64,000 nucleotides of DNA from Clostridium culturomicium. GTDB lineage: Bacteria > Bacillota > Clostridia > Clostridiales > Clostridiaceae. Location of the stretch: positions 1,118,159-1,182,158 of the forward strand of contig NZ_CCXK01000017.1 in NCBI RefSeq assembly GCF_000821305.1, given 5' to 3'. How positions within the stretch are numbered: position 1 is the first letter of the stretch; every line of letters begins with the position of its first letter. Position numbers and translations under genes: made by a program. Shown piece by piece: positions 26,125 to 35,580 of the stretch. The notes beneath the pieces are model-generated. The model searched no databases and was not told the DNA's origin. It worked only from the letters and a program-made list of their open reading frames with translations.

Positions 26125-28935
26125 TTACTTTCTCTTGAATACATTCATAATTGAATCAAATGCATGAAAGAAAGGATTCCACATATACTTATTGTGTACG
26201 ATAACAACAATATGGTCTCCAGGAGCAACATGAACATTATTTCCTTGAATCCTAGAGGACTGTTTTCCTTCTCCTTCGACAGTGATATTTACAAACGTAT
26301 ATTCCATTGGAATGATTTCTTCAATGTTCAAAACCGTTGGTTTTGTAACCTCAATATATCCGCTCACTTCTCCATGTTTTAGAATAACTTCCGATGAAAT
26401 ATCTGTGTCAGCTTCGCTGTTTATCTTCACCATAAATTCATCATTTTTCAGGCTTGTACCATAATCACCATAATTGTCTATCATTTTTTTAACTTGTATT
26501 GTTCCGACTGGATTATTCTCAAAAACGACCGTAATATCGTTGCCCGGCATTATTTTAATCGAACATCCTTGTTCACTTAAGACTGGCTCGTTTATTTCCG
26601 TGCTCGTTTCATTTTTACTAACAGATACCTTTCCGAATCTAATCTTATTATCAACAGAATCAGAAATGACTTCCTGTAATGATAAAGTCCCTCCGTTTTC
26701 TGGAACAAGTACATCATACTCCAGGGTTTCAAGATGCGTTATCTTTTCATTTTTATCGAGTAATTCTAACTTTTCCTGTGTTTTTCCGGGTTTTAGATAT
26801 ATATCATCACTTTTAGCTTTCATTGTATAAGACTGTTCTTTTAACTCTGTTGATAAAGAATCGTAATAATTAACAATTTTCTTTATCCTAATTTTTGCAC
26901 GGTATGGTTTATTTTCTACGCTCCCCCTTTTATAAACAAACAGCTGATTCTTTTTATCTCCTTCCTCATCAACAGGATGTATTATTCCGTGCTCGTTAGA
27001 CAACGCTTCTGGATTTAAAACTGCTCCTATTACTGCATTCTCTAAAGTTTTTGGAAGTTCTTCATCCATATACTGATTTTGGAATAAACTTTCACTGTCA
27101 TACAAGATTTCTGTAATACGGTATTCTCCCCATGGAAGATTTCGGAACTTTATCCATCCTTGTGTATCAGTTTTATCTGTAACCGTATACTCAATTTTTT
27201 CTGAATAAGAAGTCCCATCCACTAACCTTTCTAACGTGAAAGTAATACCAGCTAACGGAACTTTACTCTGTTCTACTATTTTTTGAAATTCCAAATTGTA
27301 GAGAAGTCCTTTTATATATGGTGATTTGAAATGTCCTATATTTTGAGCGGAATTTTCAATCTGGTATATGACCTCTCCACCTTTAATACTATCGTCCTGA
27401 TTAGATGGACTTTTGTTGGTTTGTACAGCATAATCCTTATTTATGTCATTACTGCTGTCAGCAGACTCTGCACTTATAAACCCTTCATCAAGAACCCTGA
27501 GACTAAACGAATAGGTCATTTGATATGCTTCTTGGCGATAATAAGTATATTTTCCATTAGAAAGCTTTCGTAATACACCATACGGAGTAATGTTTCCATT
27601 CTCGTCCTTTTCATACGGAAGTAATCCTAAGTCATCCGTTGGCAAAGACCAATAAATTGCGTTACTATTTAACTGGCAGTTTCCACCATCATAATTGAAG
27701 GAATCTGTATATACTTCAATATGATTTCCTAACTGATCAATAACTGACTTTGGATAGACACTCTGACGAGAAAACTCATATTTAGAATATACGCTGGAAA
27801 TATCAACTTCTGCGCTTGAAACACCACTACCGTTATCTTTCAAATTAAATCTATTATTTGCATAAAATGTGTCACCTTCTGGTGCAAGTAATGGATTTCC
27901 TATTCCTATTCCTCCATTTGGAACCTCAGGCACATTTGTGTACATGATTATCTCTGCAATTATTATTTTTTTACCATTCTCTATTGCATAATAGCAAAAT
28001 TGAACAGGCGTTTGATATTCTCCCATAGGCTCTGGTAAGAAGGTGGCACTAGTATGTCCTGTACTAGGCCATGATGGCGGACTTATAGGTTTATTTGAAT
28101 TACTAACTTTAATAGTATTTAATTCCAAAATTTCTTCCCAACTGATCTGAGGCTCTACATTCAGGTACATTAGGAATTCATTCTCAACATCTGTACTGAT
28201 AACATTCTTTGTCATGCGAACTGCATTATCTGAAGAATAACTCACATTAGCATTACGGTCAAAATCAGTACTTACATCACCCTTATTATAAGAACCTTTA
28301 TATGCTCCACTCATAATCTGCCATTCATTTTCCCCACTTCCTGGAATTTTTGGTAGCCGAGAAGAATCAAAATTCTTATTATAAGTTACTTTCTGTTCTG
28401 CAGAAAAATAAGCAACGTCCTCAAACATCCGTTCTGTTTCAAAAGCATCCTCTTTTGGCTGTATGACCTTAAATTGATAGTTTTCTGACACTAACACGTT
28501 ATCTTCCCCATCCAGTAACATAACCGTATAATCCGCATTTGTATCAGTTTCCATTTTTGGAATATAAATGCTGTACTGTTCTTCCCACTCATAATTTCCT
28601 TTAAATTCTAAAGAATTCAGTCGTCTCTCCGAAAGTGCTTCTGTATTGAAGGAAGCAATCACAGAATCTGATATCATGGTTTTCAGATGTACCATTTCCT
28701 TTGGAATAACATCCAAACCGGAATAGGTTACCTTTACCGTAAAATTTGCCTGTGTCTCTCCTTCGTAGGAATTATCCTCGGATGGTAAAATCTCTACATG
28801 ATAGGAGGTTTCACTTTCAGTCAGGTCATCTGTTGCCGTGGCATATGTACTTCCCAAAGGAATAGACGATACGATGACTGCCGTCAGTAAAAAGAACATA
28901 AGAAACTTTCGGCGAAGGCTTTTTACAATCTTCAC
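26125..28935 (-). CDS. giant secreted surface protein with SpaA-like (prealbumin) domains
   Basis: 936 residues, GTG start after AAAGGAGTGTAGATAT. Signal peptide (FLMFFLLTAVIVSSIPLGST). Several beta-rich domains; around 545-640 a SpaA/Cna-B-like domain reads LEFQKIVEQSKVPLAGITFT and LPWGEYRITEILYD, and two further DUF-like modules follow (KIRIKKIVNYYDSLSTELKE; IQVKKMIDNYGDYGTSLKND). No LPxTG motif: the protein ends in an amphipathic, basic tail (FFHAFDSIMNVFKRK). First gene of the matrix operon, so it may be an adhesin co-assembled with the SipW-processed fibres. Confidence 0.8.
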   Translation of the reverse strand: MKIVKSLRRKFLMFFLLTAVIVSSIPLGSTYATATDDLTESETSYHVEILPSEDNSYEGETQANFTVKVTYSGLDVIPKEMVHLKTMISDSVIASFNTEALSERRLNSLEFKGNYEWEEQYSIYIPKMETDTNADYTVMLLDGEDNVLVSENYQFKVIQPKEDAFETERMFEDVAYFSAEQKVTYNKNFDSSRLPKIPGSGENEWQIMSGAYKGSYNKGDVSTDFDRNANVSYSSDNAVRMTKNVISTDVENEFLMYLNVEPQISWEEILELNTIKVSNSNKPISPPSWPSTGHTSATFLPEPMGEYQTPVQFCYYAIENGKKIIIAEIIMYTNVPEVPNGGIGIGNPLLAPEGDTFYANNRFNLKDNGSGVSSAEVDISSVYSKYEFSRQSVYPKSVIDQLGNHIEVYTDSFNYDGGNCQLNSNAIYWSLPTDDLGLLPYEKDENGNITPYGVLRKLSNGKYTYYRQEAYQMTYSFSLRVLDEGFISAESADSSNDINKDYAVQTNKSPSNQDDSIKGGEVIYQIENSAQNIGHFKSPYIKGLLYNLEFQKIVEQSKVPLAGITFTLERLVDGTSYSEKIEYTVTDKTDTQGWIKFRNLPWGEYRITEILYDSESLFQNQYMDEELPKTLENAVIGAVLNPEALSNEHGIIHPVDEEGDKKNQLFVYKRGSVENKPYRAKIRIKKIVNYYDSLSTELKEQSYTMKAKSDDIYLKPGKTQEKLELLDKNEKITHLETLEYDVLVPENGGTLSLQEVISDSVDNKIRFGKVSVSKNETSTEINEPVLSEQGCSIKIMPGNDITVVFENNPVGTIQVKKMIDNYGDYGTSLKNDEFMVKINSEADTDISSEVILKHGEVSGYIEVTKPTVLNIEEIIPMEYTFVNITVEGEGKQSSRIQGNNVHVAPGDHIVVIVHNKYMWNPFFHAFDSIMNVFKRK

Positions 28936-29001
28936 ATATCTACACTCCTTTCTATATTAAATTTTCATAAAAATAGATTTAAAAATTGGGAGTTATTACT
29001 A

Positions 29002-29152
29002 ATGTAAAAAGGTAGACTTTTTTATTGTTATGGAATATAATGAAAAAAAGAAATAGATTATGTAATTTGGGAAATGAAAAAGACAAAATATTACAAAAAA
29101 GTAGCCTTTTTAAGGGTTTTCAAAGACAATAAAAAGGTCTACCTTTTTATAT
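29002..29152. promoter_or_regulatory. candidate invertible promoter segment flanked by serine-invertase sites
   Basis: Left site 29006-29028 and right site 29126-29148 are inverted copies (22 of 23 bases), extending to 25 of 27 with flanks. Each has a palindromic core: AAAAAGGT-AG-ACTTTTTT and AAAAAGGT-CT-ACCTTTTT, with asymmetric central dinucleotides in inverted relation, the design of serine-invertase crossover sites. The 97-bp interval holds a leftward promoter TTGTCT (29081-29086)-18-CATAAT (29057-29062) toward the adhesin operon, and a rightward TAGACT (29013)-17-TATAAT (29036). Inversion would exchange which one faces the operon. Confidence 0.65.
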
Positions 29153-29772
29153 CATTTTTTTGACGAGAAATGAATACTTTCGTGTTCTTTCGCCCATCGT
29201 GCAAAAGTATGAGGATTTGCATTTAAACGTCTAGATGCTTCGGCTTTTGAAATCTCTCCTGCTTTCCACAAATCAAATACTTTTAAAAATTGCTTTGGAG
29301 GTTTTCTCTTCGGTCTGCCTAAATGCTTTCCCTGTGCCTTTGCGATTCGGATACCCTCTGCCTGACGCTGTTTAATATTTTCTCGTTCCACCTGCGCCAC
29401 ATAGGAGAGTATCTGCAATACTAAATCCGAAATAAATCTTCCTGTAATTTCGTTGACTCTGTTTCTAGTATCAAGCAATGGTAAATCTAGTACTACAATG
29501 TCCACGTTCTTTTCTTTGACAAGATATCTCCATTGATCAATGATTTCATCATAATTTCTTCCAAGACGATCAATTGACTTTACATATAAGCAGTCTCCAT
29601 CACGTAGCTTTCGTATCATTTTTCTATAATTTGGACGATTGAAATCTGCTCCAGACTGCTTATCAACAAAGATATTCTGATCAATAATTCCAATATCTTT
29701 GAGTGCTGATATCTGTCTGTCTATATTCTGACTGTTGCTTGATACTCTTGCGTATCCATAATTCTTATTCAT
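29152..29772 (-). CDS. serine invertase/resolvase family recombinase
   Basis: 206 residues. Resolvase-family N-terminus with nucleophile Ser in YARVSSNSQN, the DKQSGADFNRPNYRKM and YVKSIDRLGRNYDEI blocks, an E-helix (VAQVERENIKQRQAEGIRIA), GKHLGRPK hinge, and a C-terminal helix-turn-helix (AGEISKAEASRRLNANPHTF). Size and layout match Hin/Gin-like invertases. The right inverted site abuts its stop codon, so it is the prime candidate for inverting the promoter segment of the neighbouring operon. Start ATG after CAGGAGGTGTGGTGACAG. Confidence 0.9.
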   Translation of the reverse strand: MNKNYGYARVSSNSQNIDRQISALKDIGIIDQNIFVDKQSGADFNRPNYRKMIRKLRDGDCLYVKSIDRLGRNYDEIIDQWRYLVKEKNVDIVVLDLPLLDTRNRVNEITGRFISDLVLQILSYVAQVERENIKQRQAEGIRIAKAQGKHLGRPKRKPPKQFLKVFDLWKAGEISKAEASRRLNANPHTFARWAKEHESIHFSSKK

Positions 29773-30542
29773 CTGTCACCACACCTCCTGAAATAACTAT
29801 TATTTCATGAAAAGATATAGATATTCCATCGGTAATTTCTGGTATGTACACGATTCTTTTTCTTTATAAAACAAAAAAATATAAATATCATCATACTTAA
29901 TATATAAGCTATTTGCCTTAAGCTATTGATAAGTTAATCGATAGCTTTTTATTTATATGATAAAATAAAAAGGCAGAAAGCAACTTCTTAACTAAAAAAC
30001 TGTTGCGCTTTCTGCTTTTTTATAGCAATGATAAATAGACACAATCAAAAAGAGAAATGTTACTATTGGATATTCTATATCTTTTATCTTTACTTAAATT
30101 ATTTCTTTATATATATTATTACTTGACTCTATTAAATCTTTTTATTTTTACCTATTGATTCTGTCCACCATCTATCTTTTATCATAAATAAGTGTCCTAT
30201 TGTTGCTTCTATTATACTATTTTTCGTTCTAATGCTACAACTTTTATAAGTGCTATTTTAATGATTTTTTATTTTTACTAAAGTATTTCCTACTAATTAA
30301 CCATTTTTAACGCAACTATACATTTTCTAACAATTCATAAAATAATATTTTATATAGAAAGTAAATTGATCACTAAAAAATTTCAACAAGAATTTTGTTT
30401 TTTATCTCAAAAAATTGTTATAATCTATGATGAAATATGTTTTACTAAAATAGAATACATAATTTTTATATTCTATTACATTATCTTAAAGAAGTACTTA
30501 TAAAAATCTAAGTACTTATAGTATTAATAATAAAATTTTTAT
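29773..30542. other. intergenic stretch upstream of the invertase
   Basis: About 770 AT-rich bases with no gene. Two hairpins: AAGCTATTGAT/ATCGATAGCTT (29920-29947) followed by TTTTTA on the plus strand, and a GC-richer stem 29967-30021 (GGCAGAAAG-CAAC with GTTG-CG-CTTTCTGC) followed by CCTTTTTATTTT on the minus strand. The left copy of the 61-bp direct repeat lies at 30164-30224. Confidence 0.6.
30164..30224. repeat. left copy of the cargo-flanking direct repeat
   Basis: 55 of 61 bases match 37256-37316 in the same orientation, including the unbroken stretch TATCTTTTATCATAAATAAG. The pair brackets the sortase and CBASS genes. Confidence 0.75.
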
Positions 30543-31238
30543 TTAACTAATATCAATTAATTTAGCATGCACTACAAGTCTTGAGATTTCAGATTCAAAG
30601 CTACAAGTAGATAATGTTAATATCTTATCAGTTATATGTAAATCTTCATTTGATAAGAACAAAGAATTCCTTAATATTTTATTTAAAAATTCTTTATATT
30701 CTTCAGATGTATAAAAATAATTTTGCGTATAATTATCATTAATATTACTTACATAAACTGAAAAAATTTTATACTTTAATATTTCACCATTAGGCTTTGT
30801 TATTGTTATTATTTTATTTTCTTCAAAGAAATATTTTTCTTTAAACTTTTTTAAATCACCAAACATAGTATTATTCTTCATAGCATGTCCATATAAAATA
30901 GAGTTACTATCAAAAAAATTATTATTTCGATAATCTAAAAATATTGATCCAGAACTTAATTCATTTTTATAAATATCTTTATCTAAGTAATAATCATTGT
31001 CTATTGATTGAACAATAGGATAACTTATATTTGTATTAGGAATTTCTATCCAACCTATATAATCTTCATTTATATTAGTTAAATCAAGTATATTATTATT
31101 CGAAATTAAATTTTCTTTTTCTATTTGTAATTCAGTATAAATATTATCGGCAGTTATGTATTCTTTAAATATATATATAACTTTATATAAACTGAATATT
31201 AAAATTATAAGAAGTATTATATTTATAAATTTTTTCAT
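30543..31238 (-). CDS. srtB: class B sortase
   Basis: 231 residues, ATG at 31238 after AAAAAGGAGTTGTTTTTA (the ATG at 31286 has no site). One N-terminal membrane anchor (FINIILLIILIFSLYKVIYI), then the sortase fold with SGSIFLDYRNNNFFDSNSIL, catalytic His in YGHAMKNNTMF, catalytic Cys in ITDKILTLSTCSFE and the Arg in ISRLVVHAKL. These mark class B. Possible substrates in the ICE are the PPKTR protein at 21958 and the LPKTG pilin-like protein at 51820. It lies inside the direct-repeat-bounded cargo with CBASS but is not part of that operon. Confidence 0.9.
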   Translation of the reverse strand: MKKFINIILLIILIFSLYKVIYIFKEYITADNIYTELQIEKENLISNNNILDLTNINEDYIGWIEIPNTNISYPIVQSIDNDYYLDKDIYKNELSSGSIFLDYRNNNFFDSNSILYGHAMKNNTMFGDLKKFKEKYFFEENKIITITKPNGEILKYKIFSVYVSNINDNYTQNYFYTSEEYKEFLNKILRNSLFLSNEDLHITDKILTLSTCSFESEISRLVVHAKLIDIS

Positions 31239-31762
31239 TAAAAACAACTCCTTTTTAAATAGTCTATTTATAGAGTAATATATCATAAATATTTTTAATA
31301 TAATAAAGTTAATTTTCTAGAAGAATAAAAATTATATAATCATTTTTATAATTTTGAGAAAAAAAATCAATGCTTCTATATTAAAAACATTGATTTTTAT
31401 TTAAAACACAAATTATATTTTAAGTTTTATAAAAATAATTTATTATCTGATTTATTGAAATCTATTATATTTTGATTTTTTTCAATTAAAGCGTTCTAAA
31501 ATATTTCGTTATATTTTTATCCATCTCTTAACTCCTATATCTATATTGTATATTAATATTAATTTCAATGCTAAAAATATAAGATCGCATTAATATACTT
31601 ATTATTTTACCACAAAAACAGGTAAAATATGTATTTACCTGTTTTGCTCATTATAAATCTTTTATATTTATGAACATCACAATAAAACATCATCATTCAT
31701 ACTAAGATATCCAAATAACATTATATTTATGTTTTTAGCGTTATAAAAATTCATAATTTAAT
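31239..31762. other. intergenic stretch between CBASS and sortase
   Basis: About 520 bases, no gene. Holds two hairpins: AAAAATCAATG/CATTGATTTTT (31362-31398) and the CBASS terminator at 31615-31645. Confidence 0.6.
31615..31645 (-). terminator. terminator of the CBASS operon
   Basis: A 12-bp perfect stem AAAACAGGTAAA (31615-31626) with TTTACCTGTTTT (31634-31645), followed on the minus strand by TTTTTGTGG. Confidence 0.75.
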
Positions 31763-33448
31763 CTATATCTCTCTAAGATTTTTTAAGTTACAAATTTTTT
31801 TATAATGTACTTCATCTGTACTATTGTAATTATAAATAAATGTATTAGGATACATACTATACCTTATTATTCTCCCTATTTCTATACATACACCAGCAGG
31901 TGCTGCTATAAATAAGTGTATTTCTTTATATTTATTATATATAGAGTCTAACTTATCTTTAACTATATTTTTTACTCTTAATACATCTTCTCTGTAATTT
32001 AAATATGATAATTTGGGATTATTAATTTTAAATGACAATAAATCATAATTTTGTTCTAGGACTTGATTAATGTCTTCCTCATTTATATATGAACTTATTT
32101 GTAATGCTAATGCTAAAATATCGCTATTCTTATCACTAAAGCTTTCTTCTATTTGAATATTGTCATTTTTTTCATCAAATACCCATTTTGATTCATTTTC
32201 AATATATTGGTATACCTTTATATTAGGTGAATCATTTTGCATTAAATATCCTAACGAAATTAGTAATGGTATCTGTGCTATAGGGAAAATATGAATGTTA
32301 TCAGACCTTATTCCATCTATTATAGAGTCATAAAAAGTGACTAACTCTTTTAGATATAATTTCCATTCATTCTCTGTTTTAAGATAAACATTCTTATGTC
32401 CAAATTTATAATCACATGTATTAGTAAGATTAAATTTACTTTTTATTTCATCATAGTCTAAAGGCATTCCCATTAACTTAAAATCAATAATAGTATCTAC
32501 CTTTTTTGATTTTTCTCTATTGTATTTTTCTCCTTTTAAGTAATACTTGCCATGTTTAGCTTCCTCAACTGAATAGTCATACATCCATTTTGCAAATTTT
32601 GTGCTCCAATTATAAAATAAATAATAACTTTGATTATTATTTATATCAATATTTCCTATAATAAAACCAGCTGGATAGTCATCAAAATCTGCTCTTGCTT
32701 GCTTACAAAAACATAATTCCATATTTGCAATTCTATCTTGTTTTATAATTGCTTTATGGCAATGTCCTCCTAAATACATGTCAATTCCTTTACTTTTAAA
32801 TATTGCTTTCAAATGACTTCTCTCATATTGATTCAAATCATCTAGAGTATGATGCCCTATTACAATGTTAAAATCTTCTTTACTTACTTCTTCTAAACAC
32901 TTATACACACTATTTATTCCAACATGAATTTTTCCGTCTTCTACTCCTGAATCATAACACATCCACGATGTATTTAAATGAATAATATTTGCACCTTCCA
33001 TTAACTTCTCAACAAAATGTATATTTTCTTTTGGATACTCTCTTTCTAGTATATTTTTATAAGTATTAAAAAAATTATTTTGGGCATATATTAATGATTT
33101 TATATTATTAAACTCTTCTTCTTCATCTAATACTCCAGACTCCCATAACCTTTTTACAATGTCTCCTCTATCATCCGGTATATTTCTATTCAAATCATGA
33201 TTTCCTGGAATTATAAATACTTTTTCTTTATCTATCTCAATTCTGGAAATTAATTCTAATATAAACTCTTCTGCTAAATCATATCCTGAGTCTTTATCAC
33301 TTATATCTCCTGTTATAATCATAAAGTTAAATTTTTCTTCATTATTTAATTCTTCTACTTCATCAATAAGCGCATCTCTCATTACCTTAGTCTTTATTCC
33401 ATTACAATAAGAATGTAAATCTGATAAATGTAACCATCTATATTTCAT
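31763..33448 (-). CDS. CBASS effector: metallophosphoesterase fused to a SAVED sensor
   Basis: 561 residues. The N-terminal calcineurin-like phosphoesterase (1-270) has all metal ligands: SDLH (D10, H12), GDIS (D48), GNHD (82-85), GHH (198-200) and GHCH (228-231). After a linker the C-terminal SAVED domain (about 365-555) shows NIHIFPIAQIPLLISLGYL, DILALALQISSYI and the hallmark IHLFIAAPAGVCIEIGR (510-526), then a vYnyn...Y motif. SAVED binds cyclic oligonucleotides; here it would switch on a phosphoesterase of unknown target (nucleic acid, nucleotide or protein phosphate). Last gene of the CBASS operon, 10 bases after cap3. Confidence 0.88.
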   Translation of the reverse strand: MKYRWLHLSDLHSYCNGIKTKVMRDALIDEVEELNNEEKFNFMIITGDISDKDSGYDLAEEFILELISRIEIDKEKVFIIPGNHDLNRNIPDDRGDIVKRLWESGVLDEEEEFNNIKSLIYAQNNFFNTYKNILEREYPKENIHFVEKLMEGANIIHLNTSWMCYDSGVEDGKIHVGINSVYKCLEEVSKEDFNIVIGHHTLDDLNQYERSHLKAIFKSKGIDMYLGGHCHKAIIKQDRIANMELCFCKQARADFDDYPAGFIIGNIDINNNQSYYLFYNWSTKFAKWMYDYSVEEAKHGKYYLKGEKYNREKSKKVDTIIDFKLMGMPLDYDEIKSKFNLTNTCDYKFGHKNVYLKTENEWKLYLKELVTFYDSIIDGIRSDNIHIFPIAQIPLLISLGYLMQNDSPNIKVYQYIENESKWVFDEKNDNIQIEESFSDKNSDILALALQISSYINEEDINQVLEQNYDLLSFKINNPKLSYLNYREDVLRVKNIVKDKLDSIYNKYKEIHLFIAAPAGVCIEIGRIIRYSMYPNTFIYNYNSTDEVHYKKICNLKNLREI

Positions 33449-33458
33449 ATTCTTCTCC

Positions 33459-33953
33459 TCATAATATCTCTTGAATTAAATTTGCTTCTTTAATTTCTTT
33501 TGTGTATATATTTCCATACCATACTCTAATTTTTTTTATTCCTATTATAACAAAAAAACAATATCTACTTTCCCCAGGTTTACAATTTTTTAAAGTATTT
33601 TTCCATGAAAGCATATCTACCCAAGATGGTTCAGGATCTTTAACAGGATGCGTATGCCAATTTCCTTTAAAATACAAACACCTTTTTCTTGATTCTAATA
33701 GTATTTCTTTATGTTTACTACTTTTTCTAAAAAATCTAAATCTAGACTGAATATCTCCTTCTAACGGAACTGTTATATCAATAATTTTTGTATTACCTTG
33801 TATATCAGTTCTTCCTAACAATAATCCTCCACTTTCAGGCACAATACTACTATTTTGTCTAAACTTATTTAATTTTTTAATTACTACTTCATTTAATCTA
33901 AACTCAATTTCATCAACATTATACCTCATGTCCACATATATCACATCCTTCAC
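33459..33953 (-). CDS. cap3: CBASS Cap3, JAMM/MPN-family deconjugating peptidase
   Basis: 164 residues with the JAMM zinc site: Glu40 (VPESGGLLLGR), H100 and H102 in GNWHTHPVKDPEPSWVDML, S110 and D113. In type II CBASS Cap3 removes the CD-NTase from targets to which Cap2 has joined it. The gene overlaps cap2 by 35 bases, so the start at 33953 is likely but inner starts are possible. Ends 10 bases before the effector. Confidence 0.9.
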   Translation of the reverse strand: MKDVIYVDMRYNVDEIEFRLNEVVIKKLNKFRQNSSIVPESGGLLLGRTDIQGNTKIIDITVPLEGDIQSRFRFFRKSSKHKEILLESRKRCLYFKGNWHTHPVKDPEPSWVDMLSWKNTLKNCKPGESRYCFFVIIGIKKIRVWYGNIYTKEIKEANLIQEIL

Positions 33954-35580
33954 TTATATATGAAGTTTTTGCCAATGTCTCTCCACCTAAAGATATATCT
34001 CCATTATTAAAGGTATATTCATTTAATGTTTTTACAGAAAATAAAATATTATCACTAATTTTATTAGAGTTTAACATATCTAATATTATATTTAATATCA
34101 TTGCAGAACCTTTTAAAAGTACAATATTTCCGTATTTATTAATAACACCTCCGCAGCCAGTTCCTGTCAATTCATCTTTATAAGTTTTATTACTAAAATG
34201 AGCTTTGTTAGTATCACTATTGGTATATAAACAATTAAAACATCCTTTTCTATTGTAATCAACAGCAAGTGCATGTACCCCTACTCCCCTTGATTCAATC
34301 CAAGTAAATAAAACAGGAATATCTATTCTACATTTCTTAAATATCTTATTTAGCTTTAACATATAGTCCGTTCCACCTGTAGCTATAATTATCAAATCAT
34401 ATTTATTGAGATTATATTCATCAATATTTTCAATATTAAACTTTTTATTTTCAATGTTCACCTTAGTTTCTGGATATTCTGACTCTAGATTAAATTTCAT
34501 ACTAAATACTTTACTAAGATTTGAATACATAGCTCCAAGTGAATGTCTCATTATATTTTCCATATGCATATTATCTGAATCAAAAATAGTTATATTTTCA
34601 ACCCCTATCTTAGGTAATTCAGATATTATATAACTACCTAGTGAACCTGCCCCAACTATAAGGATTCTTTTATCTTTTAGTCTATTTTTAACACCTATTC
34701 TTCTGAATAAATACCCTGTATCACATCTTTCTGATTTCAAACATTCAACATCTATTATTTCATCTAATCTAGAAAATAATGTTTTATTTCTGCTTGTCTT
34801 AAATTTAACTTTTAAAACAAATGATATTGGTACAACTCCAGGAACATACATTTCAAATGTTAAGAAAACTTCTTTATTATCTATAGATAGTTTTTCTAAA
34901 GTTTCTAAATTATCTTCACTAACACAATTATTTATAATATATCTAACTTCATCAACAGACCATTTTTTATCACCTATTGGAGGCATAATTAAATTACTGT
35001 TAATTATCGGTATATAAATAACACTCTTTTTAACCTTGTTATATCTTTTTAAAAATATTTCATTTATATTTATATCTTCATCAACATAAATATATGTATC
35101 ATTCTTTTCGTATGCTTTTAGTAACTTTACCTGTGTTGAAGAATTTATATATAGCTGAATATTATTTTTATTTTTAGCACACTTATTCCAAAAATATAGA
35201 AATTCTTTTCTAAATTCTCTTTTTTCTTCTTCGTAATTCATATTCATTAACTTTTCTATTCTTATCAATGTATAATTAATAATTTCCTTATAATCTTTAT
35301 TTCTAACACTTATATCATCTCTAATTGACAGGCATAAATAAAATAGTTCATTTTTATCTAAATATAGCATATGCGGCTTATTATATATCTGCTCTTTAGG
35401 CTTACATAGCATCACGCTCGGCAACTTATGTTCATCTAATGCTGCAAATAAAAAATCATAATCTTTTCCACTTATGCTATACCTAAATTTTATAATACCT
35501 GCTTCAAAAACTTCAACATTTGAAATACGGTCTATTTCTTCTAAATATTCAATATATTTATTTTGCAAAGCTATCTTCAC
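33919..35580 (-). CDS. cap2: CBASS Cap2, E2-E1 ubiquitin-transfer-like fusion
   Basis: 553 residues. N-terminal E2-like (UBC) domain with candidate catalytic C83 in ELFYLCLSIRDDI, a central linker domain (about 120-290), then a ThiF/MoeB-type E1 adenylation domain: ATP loop VGAGSLGSY (310-317), FDSDNMHMENIMRH, a candidate catalytic C476 (ELTGTGCGGVI), and zinc cysteines C447/C450 with C546/C549. In type II CBASS this enzyme links the CD-NTase C-terminus to other molecules and raises its activity. Overlaps the CD-NTase gene by 23 bases. Confidence 0.9.
   Translation of the reverse strand: MKIALQNKYIEYLEEIDRISNVEVFEAGIIKFRYSISGKDYDFLFAALDEHKLPSVMLCKPKEQIYNKPHMLYLDKNELFYLCLSIRDDISVRNKDYKEIINYTLIRIEKLMNMNYEEEKREFRKEFLYFWNKCAKNKNNIQLYINSSTQVKLLKAYEKNDTYIYVDEDININEIFLKRYNKVKKSVIYIPIINSNLIMPPIGDKKWSVDEVRYIINNCVSEDNLETLEKLSIDNKEVFLTFEMYVPGVVPISFVLKVKFKTSRNKTLFSRLDEIIDVECLKSERCDTGYLFRRIGVKNRLKDKRILIVGAGSLGSYIISELPKIGVENITIFDSDNMHMENIMRHSLGAMYSNLSKVFSMKFNLESEYPETKVNIENKKFNIENIDEYNLNKYDLIIIATGGTDYMLKLNKIFKKCRIDIPVLFTWIESRGVGVHALAVDYNRKGCFNCLYTNSDTNKAHFSNKTYKDELTGTGCGGVINKYGNIVLLKGSAMILNIILDMLNSNKISDNILFSVKTLNEYTFNNGDISLGGETLAKTSYISEGCDICGHEV

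Noticed and set aside
29002..29152. Simple terminator reading of the 29006 and 29126 repeats
   Set aside because: Each arm is palindromic, but the two are 97 bp apart, near identical in inverted order, with asymmetric centres next to an invertase gene, which a terminator would not explain.
34406..34633. 75-residue plus-strand frame and other small plus-strand frames at 33502, 35474, 35520 and 35563
   Set aside because: All lie antisense to the CBASS genes without ribosome sites.
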